Numbered from the stretch's first letter, positions 10,679 through 23,046 are shown. The stretch: 64,000 nucleotides of DNA from Breviolum minutum Mf 1.05b.01 (GCA_000507305.1 DF241038.1:95253-159252), one strand, 5' to 3'. Notes: generated by a model from the sequence alone, not told the origin. Numbers and translations are program-made.

Positions 10679-13600
10679 TCACCCCCCCCACCATCCCCAA
10701 CCCATCAACCGCGCCTTCGCCATGGTTTTTGAAACCAAGCTTCTCAGATTGATCCAGGTGCTTTGAGCCGCACAAACCGGGAATTTTCGCGACGTGGTTT
10801 TCCAAAACGTTTACAAAATCGTGGAGAAAAAAGACGAAAATTGCCACAAATTACTAGGGAAAAAGTGCAAGCTACATCCTATCCACTAAAGCATGAAAAT
10901 CAAGAACTTCATGATCGATGATGTACTGGCTACATGACAAAGAATTTTCCATAGAAGTATAGGCATCGAGCCATCCAAGTGCAATAATACTATTGATGGA
11001 ATCGCACCAACACAAATAGATATATACTTATCTCATTATTTAGGGATGGATTTTATGCATCCCAGTTGGCTAGTCAATACAGTAGTATTTTGCATCCATT
11101 CGAAATATGGCTGCCAGCCTATCCCCCCACGAATCGGCCACCAAATCTCACCTCTCTCTGCTGCGACTGCGACTCTTCTCACGTTTAGGTAACGGATTTC
11201 CAGGTGCTGCACCGGTCACCTTCCCATCTTTCGACTTGGGCACAGGTGTCTTGGGTACAGGTTTCGGTGGACCGTCTCCCACTTTCGGGGGTGGGCCTGA
11301 AGGTGGTACTGGAGTTGGAGGTCTGACATGACCTGGAGGGGTTTTAGGTGGATGAGATGGATGGGCAGGTGTAGAGATTGGAGCTTTAGGAGCTGGTTGA
11401 TGTGGTTGATGTGGCCTGGGCTTAGCTGCTACAGTTTTGGCTGGTTGGGGTGGTTGTACAGGTGGTTGAGGGCCCGGCTTGGCCTGTGGTGCTTTTGGTG
11501 GTTCTGCTGGCGGTGAAGGCTTTGCTACGACGGGTTGTGCTTTGGCCGGTACCACTTGCGGCTTGGCCGCAGGTGTTTGCGGCTTGGCTGGGGGTGCTTG
11601 TGGTGGCTTGGGTGGTTGTGCGGGTGATTGAGGTTTAGGTGGTGGTCTTTGGGGTGCCTGGGGTTTAGCAACCACGTGTGGTTTGCCAAGCAATGACTTG
11701 GGAGTCACCGGTTTTGGAGGAGGCGCCGGCACTGTCTTTGGTTGCACCGTCTTCGGTCCCTTGGCAGCCGGCTTTTTTTGTGATCAATCACTGGTTTCAG
11801 ACAAACAGGTACAGAAGATTCTCGTCTAATCATTGACTTTAAAGCTGCACACATACATAACTTCCTTTCTCGAAACACTATCTACAATTACAAGCAATTG
11901 AGTGAGAAAACTGATACTAAAAGATCCATGGTTGCAATCTGGCAGCTGGCTGCCATGGTGCCTATTGTACCCAACTGCTCAATACATCTCAAGTCTAAAA
12001 ACACCTCCTTCAATGATATGAACACCTTCTCAAATAAATCAAACATCTCACCTCTTTTCACCCCTGCAATCATAGAAGTTTACACTTTAGTTTAATGCGC
12101 ATCCTTTCAGAACATCAACATCACAAAAAACATCTTCAATCTTCAACGATTGGTAGAAAGAAAGCAAGATCACAAATAAAGTACGTAGATACTGCCTTCC
12201 ACAATGCTGGATGTGTTTTTTTTTCCCAAGTGGCCCGGATGCCTAGCAGGCCATTTTGGCACGACTGGGACGCATTGTTGTTCTTTCACCAAGATGCTGG
12301 TGGTGGAGGCGGAACGTTGGCCACGGGCCTGGCAACAAATCATCAAGGTAACCAACTGGGTCGCTTGAAATCTGTGTATATATTCTATATCTACATGAAT
12401 CTACATGGGTGCTTCCAAAAATAGGGGTACCCCAACATGGATGGTGACATAAAATGGTTTTAACCCTATTTTTTCAATGGATGATTTGGGGGGTTTTCAA
12501 CCCACCATTTTTGGGAACGTCCAAAAAAAAACAGCAGGTATCAACCCTTCCCCCTCGCAAGTTGGGAACCACTTCCCATGGATCCATGGCATGGGACGTG
12601 ACGAACGGCATATTTACCGATCCATGAATGGTTGATTTTTATGGGAAATGTAGGTAAATATACTATACATGGATGCTACGGATTTGAATTTTCAGAAGTC
12701 TTGGATTGAATCCATGAAAAGTGTTCCACTAGAAGTAAGGTTCCATTTCTATTGGGTCTAAGGAATTCAAAATTCTTATTACTAAGCAGATGTGTACCAG
12801 GCATAACTTCAAAAAAAGCTTTTTATGATGGAAGGTTATAGTAGTGGTCATCTTCATGAAATGTACAGGAAGTTTGACGCCCACACTTCAATACTCTCAA
12901 TTCCCAAGAAAGTTTGCTGAAGTGAGTTTTCCAAAGACATAACCAAAACATCTTTTCGCTTGCAAAAGTTGAAAAAAATCACCCGTTTCACATGTGTCTT
13001 AAACATTGTGTTAAGAACACTTCTACTTTGATGCATATCATCATATCTATGGATATATCGATCACTTAACTCAAAGACATAGTGTTATATATGTGTTATA
13101 TATAATAATACAGTATACCAAAATCCGGCAATATGCATGACTTTGTCGGGAACGACTGCGACCAAGTCTGAACGGTAGCTGGTAGTTCAACAAAGACGTC
13201 TTCAAATGGCACATATGTTTGATTGGTATGTCAATGTGTTTATCATATTTTATCATTGGGTATTCATTCGTTTCATGGACACGTTCTGGTCAACCACTTG
13301 GAATCGTCAGAACACTACAATTCATGCGATACTCCACCATATCAGCTGGAATTTGGGGTTCAGTAACAGCATCTATCTCATCTGATACATGCCAAATGTA
13401 AGATGATTTATATGAAAGGATAATTATGTAACTGATCGTATGTATACTTGCTGTATACATGCATGACTTGTTGTATAGTTACATACAGTACATGGATATC
13501 TATCCCCAAACCTACATCCAAGAGATTGCTCAAAGAAACAAGAGTTCCACTGCCACCCGACCCGATCGACGCCCCAAAGAGGCATTTCGTCTTTGAGAAG

Positions 13601-13963
13601 TTGACCCCAAAACCATCCAAAACCAATTCCACTCAGAAAGCGTGAATTTGTCTGATGTTTTTTTTGAGAAAAAACACGTGAATTTTAACACAAACAGCAG
13701 ATTTTTTCATAGGAACCATGGTATATATCTACCTACAATGTACCATAAAAATCTCCAATTTATGTAGGCAAATATACCATTCCCATGGGATCCTAGGTTT
13801 TTCCATGTTTTTCCATGTAGCTTCCAAAGCATCGCTAACCGAGCGTTTCAACAACGACGTTCATGGCCCCAAGTGACGGTGGTTCGCTGGGTGGCTTTGG
13901 CTTTGAAGGGGAAGTCACCAGCTTTGGCGGGACCTTAGGAAGGATGAATGGAGTGGCCGCCAT
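10679..13963 (-). CDS. Pro/Lys-rich protein with RS-type tail, multi-exon
   Basis: The first exon (13840-13963) starts at an ATG in the context GCCGCCATGGCGG and encodes MAATPFILPKVPPKL. It leaves in phase 1 and joins exon 13516-13631 (ELVLDGFGVNFSKTK) in phase. A possible exon 12248-12328 uses a GC donor. The main exon (11152-11771, 206 codons) is almost entirely Pro, Lys, Ala and Gln (for example PPKPQSPAQPPKPPQ), so it is intrinsically disordered, and it ends KREKSRSRSRE. There AGAG|GTGAGA is a good donor leading to exon 10679-10760 (TWINLRSLVSKT). Reading straight on instead gives one more Arg and a stop at 11148, about 314 aa in all. RS tails are typical of nuclear RNA-processing proteins; that role is inference. 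Confidence 0.6.
12408..12522. mobile_element. Family E MITE-like element
   Basis: Inverted ends GGGTGCTTCCAAAAATAGGG and CCATTTTTGGGAACGTCC around ATGGATGGT and ATGATTTGGGGGG cores. It lies in an intron of the Pro/Lys-rich gene. Confidence 0.7.
12572..12676. mobile_element. Family G palindromic element
   Basis: Contains ACGGCATATTTACC and, inverted, GTAGGTAAATATACT, flanked by ATGGATCCATGG-like sequence. It lies close to the family-E element within the same intron. Confidence 0.6.
13717..13800. mobile_element. Family G palindromic element
   Basis: CCATGGTATATATCTACCTAC and its inverse GTAGGCAAATATACCATT frame the element, just downstream of exon 1 of the Pro/Lys-rich gene, in its first intron. 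Confidence 0.65.
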
Positions 13964-14134
13964 GGCGGCAATCAACCAACACCCCTATATAATCCAACCA
14001 ACCATGTGTTTTTGTTCATTGCTCAACTAAAAATAATGAAATATATCAAAAAAAATATCCGTACAGAGGGGACTCAAAGTGTCAGAGGGTTGAGTTTGGG
14101 TACAAGCTAAGGTTACCCTTCTCAACTACCCAAA

Positions 14135-16451
14135 TTAACAAATGTTTAGCCCAAAAGTGACATCTATGACCTCCGGTCCAAGCAGCTTTCGGATTTCCCC
14201 GAAGCAGCTTTCAGATTTCATGCGTTCACCGTTTGCCGAGTGACTCGAAGGCGGTTTGTACAAGCAAAAGATATCGATCTATGTAAGGCTCCATACGTAC
14301 TATCTATGCAAAGAACATATTTTTGTAGAATACATATACAGTACTACGTGTAAAATCATTAAAACAAGTGTATATATATATCAAGAAATCATTATGCATC
14401 TAATATAATCTACAAATTTCATGATGTTTGTATCTAACACTACAGCTGTTTGACCCTAGTCTTTCCCTACAGCTCCCTACCATCTTCCACAACTGAGTTC
14501 CCCGGGCGGTCTGGGGGACAGCCTTGGAAAAAACCAGCGGGTCCCAAGGTCACCGATGATGATTTCCAAATGAATGGTCGCCTATTCCAGACACTGAAAA
14601 TGTATGGTATATGGATAGTTTACCATCCATTTACTGGTACCTACATTTACTGGTACCTACATTTGGGGTAGTTGTTTTTGAGGGGGTAAATGTAGGTAAA
14701 TTACACCAGTCCCATTGAGCATCTGGGTTTTCGAATGTTTCGTATAATCCAAGATGAAAAGAAAAATACGTACATTTACTCATATGCCTATACTTCATGC
14801 CTGTCCTTAAAAAAATGTATATATACCCAAACCCGAGGTTTCATTCTTACTAAACCACCACTAGCGGTTGAGATCACCTGATGTCACTGGTAAGTCTCAG
14901 TGGATTTTGATGTAGTTGCCCCTTTCAGCTTCACCCCATGTGACGGTGGGGATTTTCAGATCATAACATCTTTTTTCCTCCAGGTTGCAGTCTCACCCGT
15001 CCCAATTCCTTGTATCTTTTTGGGGATGAATAAGTCATAAAGTTCATAAAGTTCATGTCAAATGATGTCAAGTGAGAAAACAACATGATGTCAGGATCTC
15101 AATCCTTAACTAACAATCCTTGACAAACCTTGACACATTTTCTCAGAATTTCCAGTGCTCCAGATTTTTGAAATGCCACAAGGTTGCCATACAGGTTCGG
15201 TTAAGGAGTTTTCTTCTTCGCCAGGCTTGGGAGGTGCCAATATAATGCACAACCCCAAAAACTGCCCTTATTTTTCCCCGCTATTATTTTATGGAGGTAC
15301 CTGACTTCTGTTCCTGTAAAAAGTTGGTTGAATTCATTGAACAAACGTTTGATTGAATGCATTTTTGAGGGCCAATTGAAAGGCCGAATTCCCAACGAAT
15401 CTCCAGCCTTGGGCGGCGTCTTCGGGACAGCCTGAGTGTTGACTTTTTGGGACAGCCAACACCATGGACAAAGGGATGCGAAAACCCTTCCCAGTAACAG
15501 TGGAAAATGAAGATTAATATAGGGATCTCCATACTTTAAAAAATGTAAGGATCCTTGTGGTGACTGGAATCCTGGGTGGGGGTAGCACCCTTAAAAAAAG
15601 CGTTGGGTTTCCGGTGTTTCTCAGGCAAGAGACCACGCATTTAACGTTTTCTGGCACCGACTCAATCCAGCTTTAAACCGCTTTCCCCAACAAGTCCTTC
15701 ATCCTACAATTTACACTTAGGGATCAGAAATATCCACCGTATTTGTTGCCGTGTTTCCCATGGAAATGTGATCTATTCCTCGGCGTATCATCATTTCAAA
15801 AAGCCAGAAATGTATGTCCTGAGAACTCCATACACCCCTGAAAACTAGCAGTTCGCACCTGAAAATGGACCTCTGGAAAAGGAGATTCCTATTGGGGAAA
15901 ACCACCAAGATTTGGGGGTTTATCTTGGTCTTCGAGGGTGTAAGTTAGTGGTACCAATATGTGTCATCTATACTTATTGGCTCATTTATCAGGTTGCAAT
16001 TCATACCACCAATCTGCATCTTAACCCCGACACGTTCTGGTTAGTCTCCTAAGATTGAGGCTTCAAATTAAACAACTTACCGAAATTTCAGAACACACAT
16101 GCCCCATCAAATGAACCCACCTTCAACAAAAAAATGAGGAATCACCATAAATTACTAGTTGGTGGTTTCAACCCATTTGAAAAATATTCGTCAAAATGGA
16201 TCATCTCCCCAAGTAGGGGTGAAAATAAAAAATATGTGAAACCATCACATAGTTATGACATTCCATTATTACTGATTGGTATATTCCGGGATATTATGAA
16301 CATCCCCATATAACTTGGTAATCCCGCCACATAGTTATTAAAACCACCACCTAGATTACAACTCCATTTTTACTAAATAAAAAACTACATCTCTTTTACC
16401 CCCTGGGAAGCCCCCGCCTTCCCTGTGTGTTCCTCCTGCGTCATCACTTCC
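14135..16451 (-). CDS. Four-exon 3' part of an unrecognised gene
   Basis: Exons 16400-16451, 15397-15431, 14481-14522 and 14135-14243 all have GT donors and AG acceptors and join in phase. They read EVMTQEEHTGKAGASQG, AVPKTPPKAGDS, LSPRPPGELSCGR and HSANGERMKSESCFGEIRKL to a TAA. Third positions are mostly G or C in the first two. The product is a Pro-rich linker followed by a short tail ending VIDVTFGLNIC. The stop lies 172 bp before the ATG of the next minus-strand gene, so the two are in tandem. The 5' exon above 16451 was not found, and function is unknown. Confidence 0.55.
14598..14712. mobile_element. Family G palindromic element
   Basis: Carries GGTACCTACATTTACTGG repeats and the inverted GTAAATGTAGGTAAATTACA. 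It has an internal direct duplication of CTGGTACCTACATTT. Confidence 0.5.
16155..16260. mobile_element. Family C MITE-like element
   Basis: TTGGTGGTTTCAACCCAT at the left, the conserved GGATCATCTCCCCAAGTAGG core, and GTGAAACCATCACATAG at the right. Confidence 0.75.
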
Positions 16452-17149
16452 CTGCAAAAGAGGTCTGGAAATCATAGAGATCTAAGGACACTCCCCCAGT
16501 GCCAACCTCCTCCCAAAGAAACAAGGCCTTATTTAGGGATCACGGTGGGTTATAAGAATTTCCAGTGATCTTTTCAGAGTTGTTGTCCATGTTGGATTAA
16601 AAAAACACTTCAATATGTAGGTTCATTTTCAAGATGATAAAATTGACCAAACAAAAAATCCACCAAAAAACCATGCCGGTGTTCAAAGATTCGTTTCACT
16701 CATCTGGAATCGACCTCTTCGACCTATTTTGGATAAACTTTTTCCGGTCAAGGTGAAGATGGAAAAATGGAAAACAAAAACAAACACCATCACACCACCA
16801 CCGTAGCTTCACATCAAAAAAAACAGAGGGTTTTTTCTGGATTCCATCATGTTGTTTTTTTTTGGGGGGGGAGGGGCGGGTTCATTCATAAAATTGGATT
16901 TACAGGTGTGGAAGATAGAAAATACATTGGGAAGCGACATTGTAAAAATTGACTGAATATTTAAACAATATGCATAACCATATATACCTTGATCTTCCAG
17001 ACCTTGAAAATTTCCAGGGTTTACGACTTAACCCGAGGTTTGTCCCACAAAACCAGGGTTTCAGGAAAAAAAACAGGTTTTTCAAAAAACCCGGGTTTTT
17101 CCAAAAATCCTTTTCCATGCAAAGTGAGTGAGGTGTCTTTTTTCAATGC

Positions 17150-18310
17150 TATTAAGCAGTCACAGGCAGTCGATCGATAAATTGGCTCCCAAAAGATAGG
17201 GGTTCAAATATGCCCTGCAGAAAGGGGTCCGTTGTGCTCACTACAATGTTGTTTGTAGAGGCGTTTTTGTTGGAATCTGTGGCCATGCGCCAATCAATTT
17301 GTAGTAAAAATCCAATTTGTAGGGCCTGATTTTGTGTCAACAAAAAATTGTCGTTTTGTAGCAGTTCCTCTTGGATGATTCTGACCCTTGTGGCAGTCAC
17401 TTTGTTGGTTTTTTTTGGGGCCAATGGAATTTTGTAGTGACGTTGGGGGTCTGAATTCTGTAATGAAGTTGTGCTTTTTTTGTAGGGAATTTGCTCTATG
17501 GCGTGTTGCAGGTGATTTTTGAGTCTGGATTTTGGGTTTTTGGATTTTGGTATTTTTTGATTTTGGAATTTGGATGTTTGATTTTGGGTCGTGAAATGAA
17601 TTTTTGCAAGTGGCTACTTCAGGGTTCAATTTGTCCAACCCCCAAAGAAAAAAGAGAAAAACAAAAGACAGAGAAACAACAACAAAAAAAGAACAAGTAC
17701 ATTGCCTACAGGTGGCTAACCCTGTTTTACCGCAGGAGGAAGGGCCCCTACACGGAACTCTCGCCAAGTATTTTATTTTTTTGCCTTTTGGGAGGTGATA
17801 GGACATCCAATGAACGGCACAGGGAAAAAAGAACAAAATGAATAGATTTAAAACTCAAAGGAAACATAGAACCACCGAATAAAAAACAAATGAGACAAAA
17901 ACAAGACAAAGTAGAAAAGATAGTTAGAAGAAGATGAACAAATAGAAAACACATGAGAAAAAGACGCAATCAGGCTAGGGGCTGCCAATAAGGCGTGCCC
18001 AAAACTACAAAGAGATCCGTGAAAAAAGATTGAAGCGGAAAACAATAGCAAACAAGGTGATACTACACAATCACTTTCGAAACATGTTGTACTTTGAAAT
18101 GGGATCAGTACCCTGGTTGGTGGACTTTTCTGAAACCAAGTTTCAGTTTTGTAGTGAGGGTGGTTCAGGTCATTTTGTAACTCCAGAAGATGCCTCAATG
18201 ATCTCTTGGTAGCAAATTTGATGCGAATCCAAAATTTAACTACAAAATCCCCAGCCCAACCCTCCCATGATAATTTTATAGCCCCTGCCCGCAAAGTGCT
18301 TACGGCCATC
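17150..18310. repeat. Gene-poor tract with recurring TTTTGTAG motif
   Basis: The octamer TTTTGTAG or a one-base variant occurs about seven times between 17245 and 17490 and again near 18150, with CTACAAA inversions near 18005 and 18230. Long open stretches here (up to 180 codons) are Phe/Ser/Lys-biased and come from A/T-rich runs, so I do not call them genes. It may be a decayed mobile element. Confidence 0.45.
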
Positions 18311-18426
18311 CCACTGTAGCACTGAAATTCGAACTGTCAACCGAACATGCAAACCGCTCGAATTGATCGTCTCAAGGGATCCCACTTTTTAATGAAAAAA
18401 ACAATTTTTCCCCCGATATTTTCTAA

Positions 18427-18625
18427 TGCATGGGGGCAGATTCGAACCCGTGAAAAAATCACGGGTTGTCACGGGGTAATCATGGGTCTGTCACGGGGTA
18501 ATCACGGGTTGAACATAACCAGGTTTTGTCCCAAAATACCGGGTTTTTCCCACAATATCACGGGTAGTCACGGGGTAATCATGGGTCTGTCACGGGGTAA
18601 TCATGGTTTCGTCACGGGTTGCTAA
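18427..18625. repeat. Degenerate ~22-bp tandem repeat
   Basis: Five or more copies of a unit like GTCACGGGGTAATCATGGGT, interrupted at 18507-18560 by AACCAGGTTTTGTCCC and CCGGGTTTTTCCC. Related CCCGGTTTTTTCCC and TCACGGGTAAACC words recur at 19980-20060, so the repeat probably belongs to a larger element spanning 18.4-20.1 kb. Confidence 0.7.
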
Positions 18626-18779
18626 ACCGACCCGACTTTTCCCCGTCAATTTCTGAAAAAAAGGCACAAAAATGCAATCATGATTTCTTATTTATAGTTC
18701 CCTGTAAGTCCAGGGACTTACTTAGTAGGTCCCTCCGCAACTGCTATAGACACGGCCAAAAACGGCATATATTAGTCAT

Positions 18780-19790
18780 GTACTATTGTGGCCCTCGGCC
18801 AAGAAAGGAACATTGTATGTTAGCTTGATCATATGTACTTTTTAGGTCCTCGGCCAATGAGCTATGTACTTTTTTGGTCCTCGGCCAAAAAGGGAAAACA
18901 CTGTATTTTATCATATATCATGATCATCTCATGAGATGTACTTTTAGATTTCAAAAGGAACATGCACAGCTTGGATTTTTGGCATTAAAATCTGGTTGCT
19001 TGTTGCTAGGGCTGCCAAAGTAGCAGTCAGGGCAATGCCCAATCAAACTTATGTTGGCGTGTAACCCTGGTAGTGAAGCTTAGGCCCTTGGTGATAAGGA
19101 TTTATCAGGCAGTGCCAGTCATGAAACGGAGATATATCTAATCATGGGTGATCAACTTTTTTGAATACATCTATATTTCTCCCCCAAAAAAAAGTACCGT
19201 GAGAAATCGTGAGCAACACTCGGCAATGCTATAAACAGGGACCTAAAAGGTACGAAAAGGACCTAAAAAGTACAACACGGCCTTAAACGTTACATATTTA
19301 GCTAAAAGAATTGCGTTTTCTACCGTGAGCTACCGTGAGCAAATCGTGAGCAATCTTTAGCGCAGCCACCTAGTCGATCAAACCCCTTAGCTTTGGATTT
19401 CGTTTGTGGTTGTTTTGTGGCTCACACCATGGATGGCGTCAACAGCTTACTTGCAAAAGGGTGTGACGTTTCCATATGAATATATCATTGTACATCCTGA
19501 GTAGTTCATTTCATTTTGGATGCAACCATTGAAATTCTTGTGGTTATACTATTCCCTGGCCATGGGATCCTCGGCTTTGAAAAAAACAATCCCTCGGCGG
19601 TAGAATACTCGGTATTGATTAGAATCCCTCGGCCGTAGAATACTCGGCATTACTCGGCATCTAAACCCCCTCACCCGTAGAATACTCGGCATTGATATAT
19701 CATGTTTGTACAAATATCACCGTAGAATCCTAAAATTTGCCTAACCCTCGGCATATGTACTGTTTTGGCCTCCTCGGCGGAGGCCTTACG
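18780..19790. repeat. Tract of CCTCGGC-containing short repeats
   Basis: GGTCCTCGGCCAA repeats with TATGTACTTTT between copies at 18795-18890. CCCTCGGC(G/C)GTAGAATACTCGG repeats three to four times at 19590-19690, and ACCGTGAGC words cluster at 19195-19350. No coding frame is supported. Confidence 0.6.
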
Positions 19791-20252
19791 AATTAGAGGG
19801 GTTCGAATTTTGCTATGGGACTACCCATGACGATTCGGAATCACGAATCGCCATTCGGACGGGATATTCAAATTGCGGTTTCCCCGAAAATATGTCAACA
19901 ACCCACCAAATTCGACATAATGCCAGACATCGGCCGCCCAACCCCAAGAAGAATTGAAAGTTTCGGCACAATGGGGAAAAACCCGGTTTTTTCCCTGCAA
20001 ACCCATGATTTGTTGGAAAAACCCGGGATTTCCCCCCAAGTCACGGGTAAACCTGGGGTTTGCATTCGAACCCGAGAAATTTCTAGGGTTCAGAAGGTTA
20101 GGGTATATATGATATTATATGATGTGTATTTGTGTATATATAATGTATATACATTCAGTAAAAACACTTGTACCACATATATACATCATCGCAACAACTC
20201 GCCTTGTTGCATATTTCACCACTTCATCCAACCCCCCCTTTCACACCATCAG

Positions 20253-20485
20253 ATTTTTCGCACCTCACCAGGGCATCAGCAGAAGGGTCTACCTGGTCGA
20301 GGGGGGTCCCCCTTGCGATATGATCGGACCATCCACAAGCAACTTAGCATCCAATGATTTCAACAGAAAGATGTTTCCACTGCATCCACTGAGTTTGTGA
20401 GCAGAATTCATCACTTTTTGCTTGTCGCGCCCTTTTCTTTGCGCAGAGATTTGCGCAAACTTTTGCAGCGCGCTGCCACGGGTGG
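20253..20485 (+). CDS. Two-exon fragment of an unrecognised gene
   Basis: Exon 20253-20396 follows TTTCACACCATCAG and ends at TT|GTGAGC. It encodes FFAPHQGISRRVYLVEGG, then PPCDMIGPSTSN and KMFPLHPLS, with 57% of codons ending in G or C. The phase-2 end joins exon 20447-20485 (DLRKLLQRAATG) across a 50-bp intron, leaving before GTAACT. The minus strand has a shorter alternative (LLVDGPIISQGGPP). Function unknown; exons on both sides are missing. Confidence 0.5.
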
Positions 20486-20747
20486 GTAACTTCTTTCGTC
20501 ACCTCAAACTGCCATCACGTGAATTTTTGAGGGTATTCCAGGTAAACGAGTCCTGAACCTTTTTTTTGTCGTCCTGGTGAACGTTTCCAGTTGGAAAAAA
20601 TCAAACAAACCTTTTTCATATATGATCATCCAGGTCCAGGCAGAAACTTTTAGAACAAACAAAATCTAAATAAGTGTTTCTTGTTTTAGTTTCAAAACAA
20701 ATGGTTTTGGCATGAGCTCAAACTTGGCCTAACAGTTTGGGATTATA

Positions 20748-20852
20748 TATCCTCCCTGAAAACTGCCCTGCGAAGCCAGGCCCCAAAAGGAAACGAGTCT
20801 CGTCTTCCAACCATCCATTTTCAGGTGCGAGCTATATGAGTTTCAGGGCGGA
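20748..20852. mobile_element. Family B MITE-like element
   Basis: TATCCTCCCTGAAAACTG at the left, CTTCCAACCATCCATTTTCA core, GAGTTTCAGGGCGGAAATA at the right. Confidence 0.75.
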
Positions 20853-20880
20853 AATACTGTATGTGTTTCAAATATTTCTA

Positions 20881-20983
20881 TACCCTCCCTGAAACCAACA
20901 GTTCGCACCTATAGAGCCCTGGCAAAGGAGATTCCTGTTGGTAACCACCGTTCTTAGGTGTTATGTTAGTTTCAGGGAGTGTA
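20881..20983. mobile_element. Family B MITE-like element
   Basis: TACCCTCCCTGAAACCAACA and, inverted, GTTAGTTTCAGGGAGTGTA. It lies 28 bp from another family-B copy in the same orientation. Confidence 0.8.
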
Positions 20984-21364
20984 ATTAGTAGGGTGCAGTT
21001 TACGGTGACCCCAGAATTTCAAGCAATAGCCATGTTTCACCCATTTTTCGCTTCGTGGGGCTTTGACGTCTGGATTTTCTTAGTATCAAAAGTAGTTGGT
21101 AGTCCGGATGAACTGTGGAATTGTGAAACGATGTATGATAGTAGATGATTACAATCTATCAAAATTAGATAGTGTTTATATATATATATATACGTTATGT
21201 ATCCCTAAGAATATATTTGTATTTTGTCTAAGTCTGAGAAAGGAGGTCTCAGAAATCACCAACTCTCTCGCACATTCGTCTCAAGAAACAAAATAAGCAT
21301 ACCACTAATCTGCCTCTGTGGTATCCCTTCTCTGTGTCCGTTCTATGGATGACTTTTATCTGAG

Positions 21365-21412
21365 AGTGACACGAAGCGTGCCTTGACAGCAGAACTTGGA
21401 TTCGTCGAGCTG
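21365..21412 (+). CDS. Small exon candidate
   Basis: ACTTTTATCTGAG acceptor and a CTG|GTTTAT donor enclose 16 codons reading SDTKRALTAELGFVEL. The sequence looks natural, but the exon is too short to be sure of. Confidence 0.3.
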
Positions 21413-21926
21413 GTTTATTGGAATGCATCTTGGAAAAAAAAATGCATGAACGAGCTGTGTACTTGATGGGCCCCTACCAGTTATAGGTAGGGTAATAACT
21501 CGATTTATAGGCATAGGGGTAGTTATAACCCCAGTTACCCATTTACAAGGCCATTTGTAGGGCTTATAAGTCCATTTATCACTAGTAGGGGCCCACTTTG
21601 TAGTATGTTGCTCGCCGCCTCAGGCATATTATAGTATTGTGCCTGGTGTCCAAGTAATCGCATCAAGTAACCAACTGCGATCGCATATATTTGCCTTAAA
21701 GGAAGCCATTGGTGGTTAAAATCGATTTGTGAGTCCTAAGAATATCCCATGGAAGATGAAAGTCAACAAATGCTTCAAACAAATAAACTGCAACTGCTGC
21801 AAATAATGTTTAGGAGTCAAAAAGTGCTTGAGCATAATCTCCCTAACGAGGATCCCAAAAGGAAACACATGGAAATGTGTTGTTCGCATCTATCTGATCG
21901 AGTATCCCAAATGCTGTTGGTGCTAG

Positions 21927-22017
21927 GCTGAAGAGACACGACGGCAAACACCGGACCGTGAACTGTCGCACCGTTCAATTGGTTGGGGCCGGCATCAATT
22001 CTTTGACGATTGGTCTT
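21927..22017 (+). CDS. Exon candidate, strand uncertain
   Basis: The plus strand reads LKRHDGKHRTVNCRTVQL then GAGINSLTIGL between a GCTAG acceptor and a CTT|GTTCTA donor, with about 60% G/C-ending codons. The minus strand is also open with similar bias (DAGPNQLNGATVHG). Unrecognised. Confidence 0.33.
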
Positions 22018-22467
22018 GTTCTAAACCTGGAAAAAATGGGAAGCAAAAGTAAGGAAACCCGGAGAACAAAATTTGGAGTACTTTATGCAAATCCTATAAT
22101 TTGGCTTGGTCAGTGGTCACTAAAAGTACCAACTCAAACAATGCACTGGGACTATGTTATTTTTCCGGCTAAAATATCCTCAAATGCTTTGTAGCTTTGA
22201 ATTTTGAATTGTTTGACACCATTGATACTCTTTGCAGTCAAGACCAAATGATCATATACATCATATTTACCCTGGGAACTAACATATCCCATCCCTCACT
22301 TTTGAATGGTGGCTTCCGGCTGGACCCCGTTTGGTGGGTCCCATGTGATCCTTCCCTGGAAGGTAGTACATTCGTTTGAATCTGCTTCATCCTTTGAGAC
22401 TCATCGGATTTAAGATCCACCTGATTTCATTGCATCAACGAATCCAAGATCTGCGGTTTCTTCGCTC

Positions 22468-22558
22468 TCAGCACTTGGCCAAGGGCTCCGTGTCTTGGTG
22501 AACCGACAGGGCGATGATACTTGGAAATGACAACGGAACTGACAGATGATGTGGGAAA

Positions 22559-22589
<31 letters not shown>

Positions 22590-23046
22590 TAATCATCGCC
22601 AGGGCCATGACCATGATCACCAAGAATATATACCGTGAAAATACCATTTCAGGAGTTAGAATTACATTTGTCTTGTTGGCTATGTGGCACTGCGTGGATA
22701 TCACAGGACTGTTGGCATTTTGTTGGAAGGGTTTCAAGTCCCAAGGTGTCAACACAAGGCCTGAAATTAGCCAACTGTCGGTTGCAACCATGACACAGCA
22801 ATTCAGCAATTGGGAAAGCGTCTGGAAACATGTTTCCAGTATGCCAATGACCACACATGAGGCTGAGTAGAACACCGCAAAAGTCCTCACTTCCTTCCAA
22901 ATAGACATGATGCTGCTATTTTCAAGGTGGACAGCACAAGAACAACTAGCCGATATAGCCACCATGTTTTGCCACTTCAAGTCAATAGAATCTGACATCT
23001 GCAAGCGAATTGCTCCAGACTGATCCTCCATGCACTGTTCCAGCAT
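22468..23046 (-). CDS. 192-codon open frame, membrane-like, unrecognised
   Basis: One of the two longest non-repetitive open frames in the window. It starts MLEQCMEDQSGAIRLQ and has a long Cys/Val/Leu-rich middle (SASCVVIGILETCFQ, LLNCCVMVATDSWL). It then has the hydrophobic run FLVIMVMALAMI, followed by Ile codons from an (ATG)n microsatellite at 22560-22589. Third-position G/C is only about 50%, and a second minus-strand frame is open across 22649-22900, so this may be several exons or a decayed copy. A 59-codon frame starting MGQPHNDEVLELIL lies upstream near 23335-23513. No family recognised. Confidence 0.35.

Noticed and set aside
12231..12347. Plus-strand exon with a good acceptor and an AAG|GTAACC donor (MLVVEAERWPRAWQQ)
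   Set aside because: Kept as an alternative only. The minus reading has a clean acceptor and fits between two in-phase exons of the surrounding gene, though it needs a GC donor.
13448..13645. Plus-strand exon reading SKRLLKETRVPLPPDPID
   Set aside because: The minus-strand exon 13516-13631 fits the phase of the adjoining first exon (13840-13963), which the plus reading cannot explain.
17294..17836. 180-codon minus-strand frame rich in Phe, Ser and Lys
   Set aside because: Composition follows A/T runs, third-position bias is absent and no splice sites support it.
18430..20085. TTCGAACCCG words as tRNA or SINE B-boxes
   Set aside because: No A-box lies at suitable spacing, and the words sit inside repetitive sequence.
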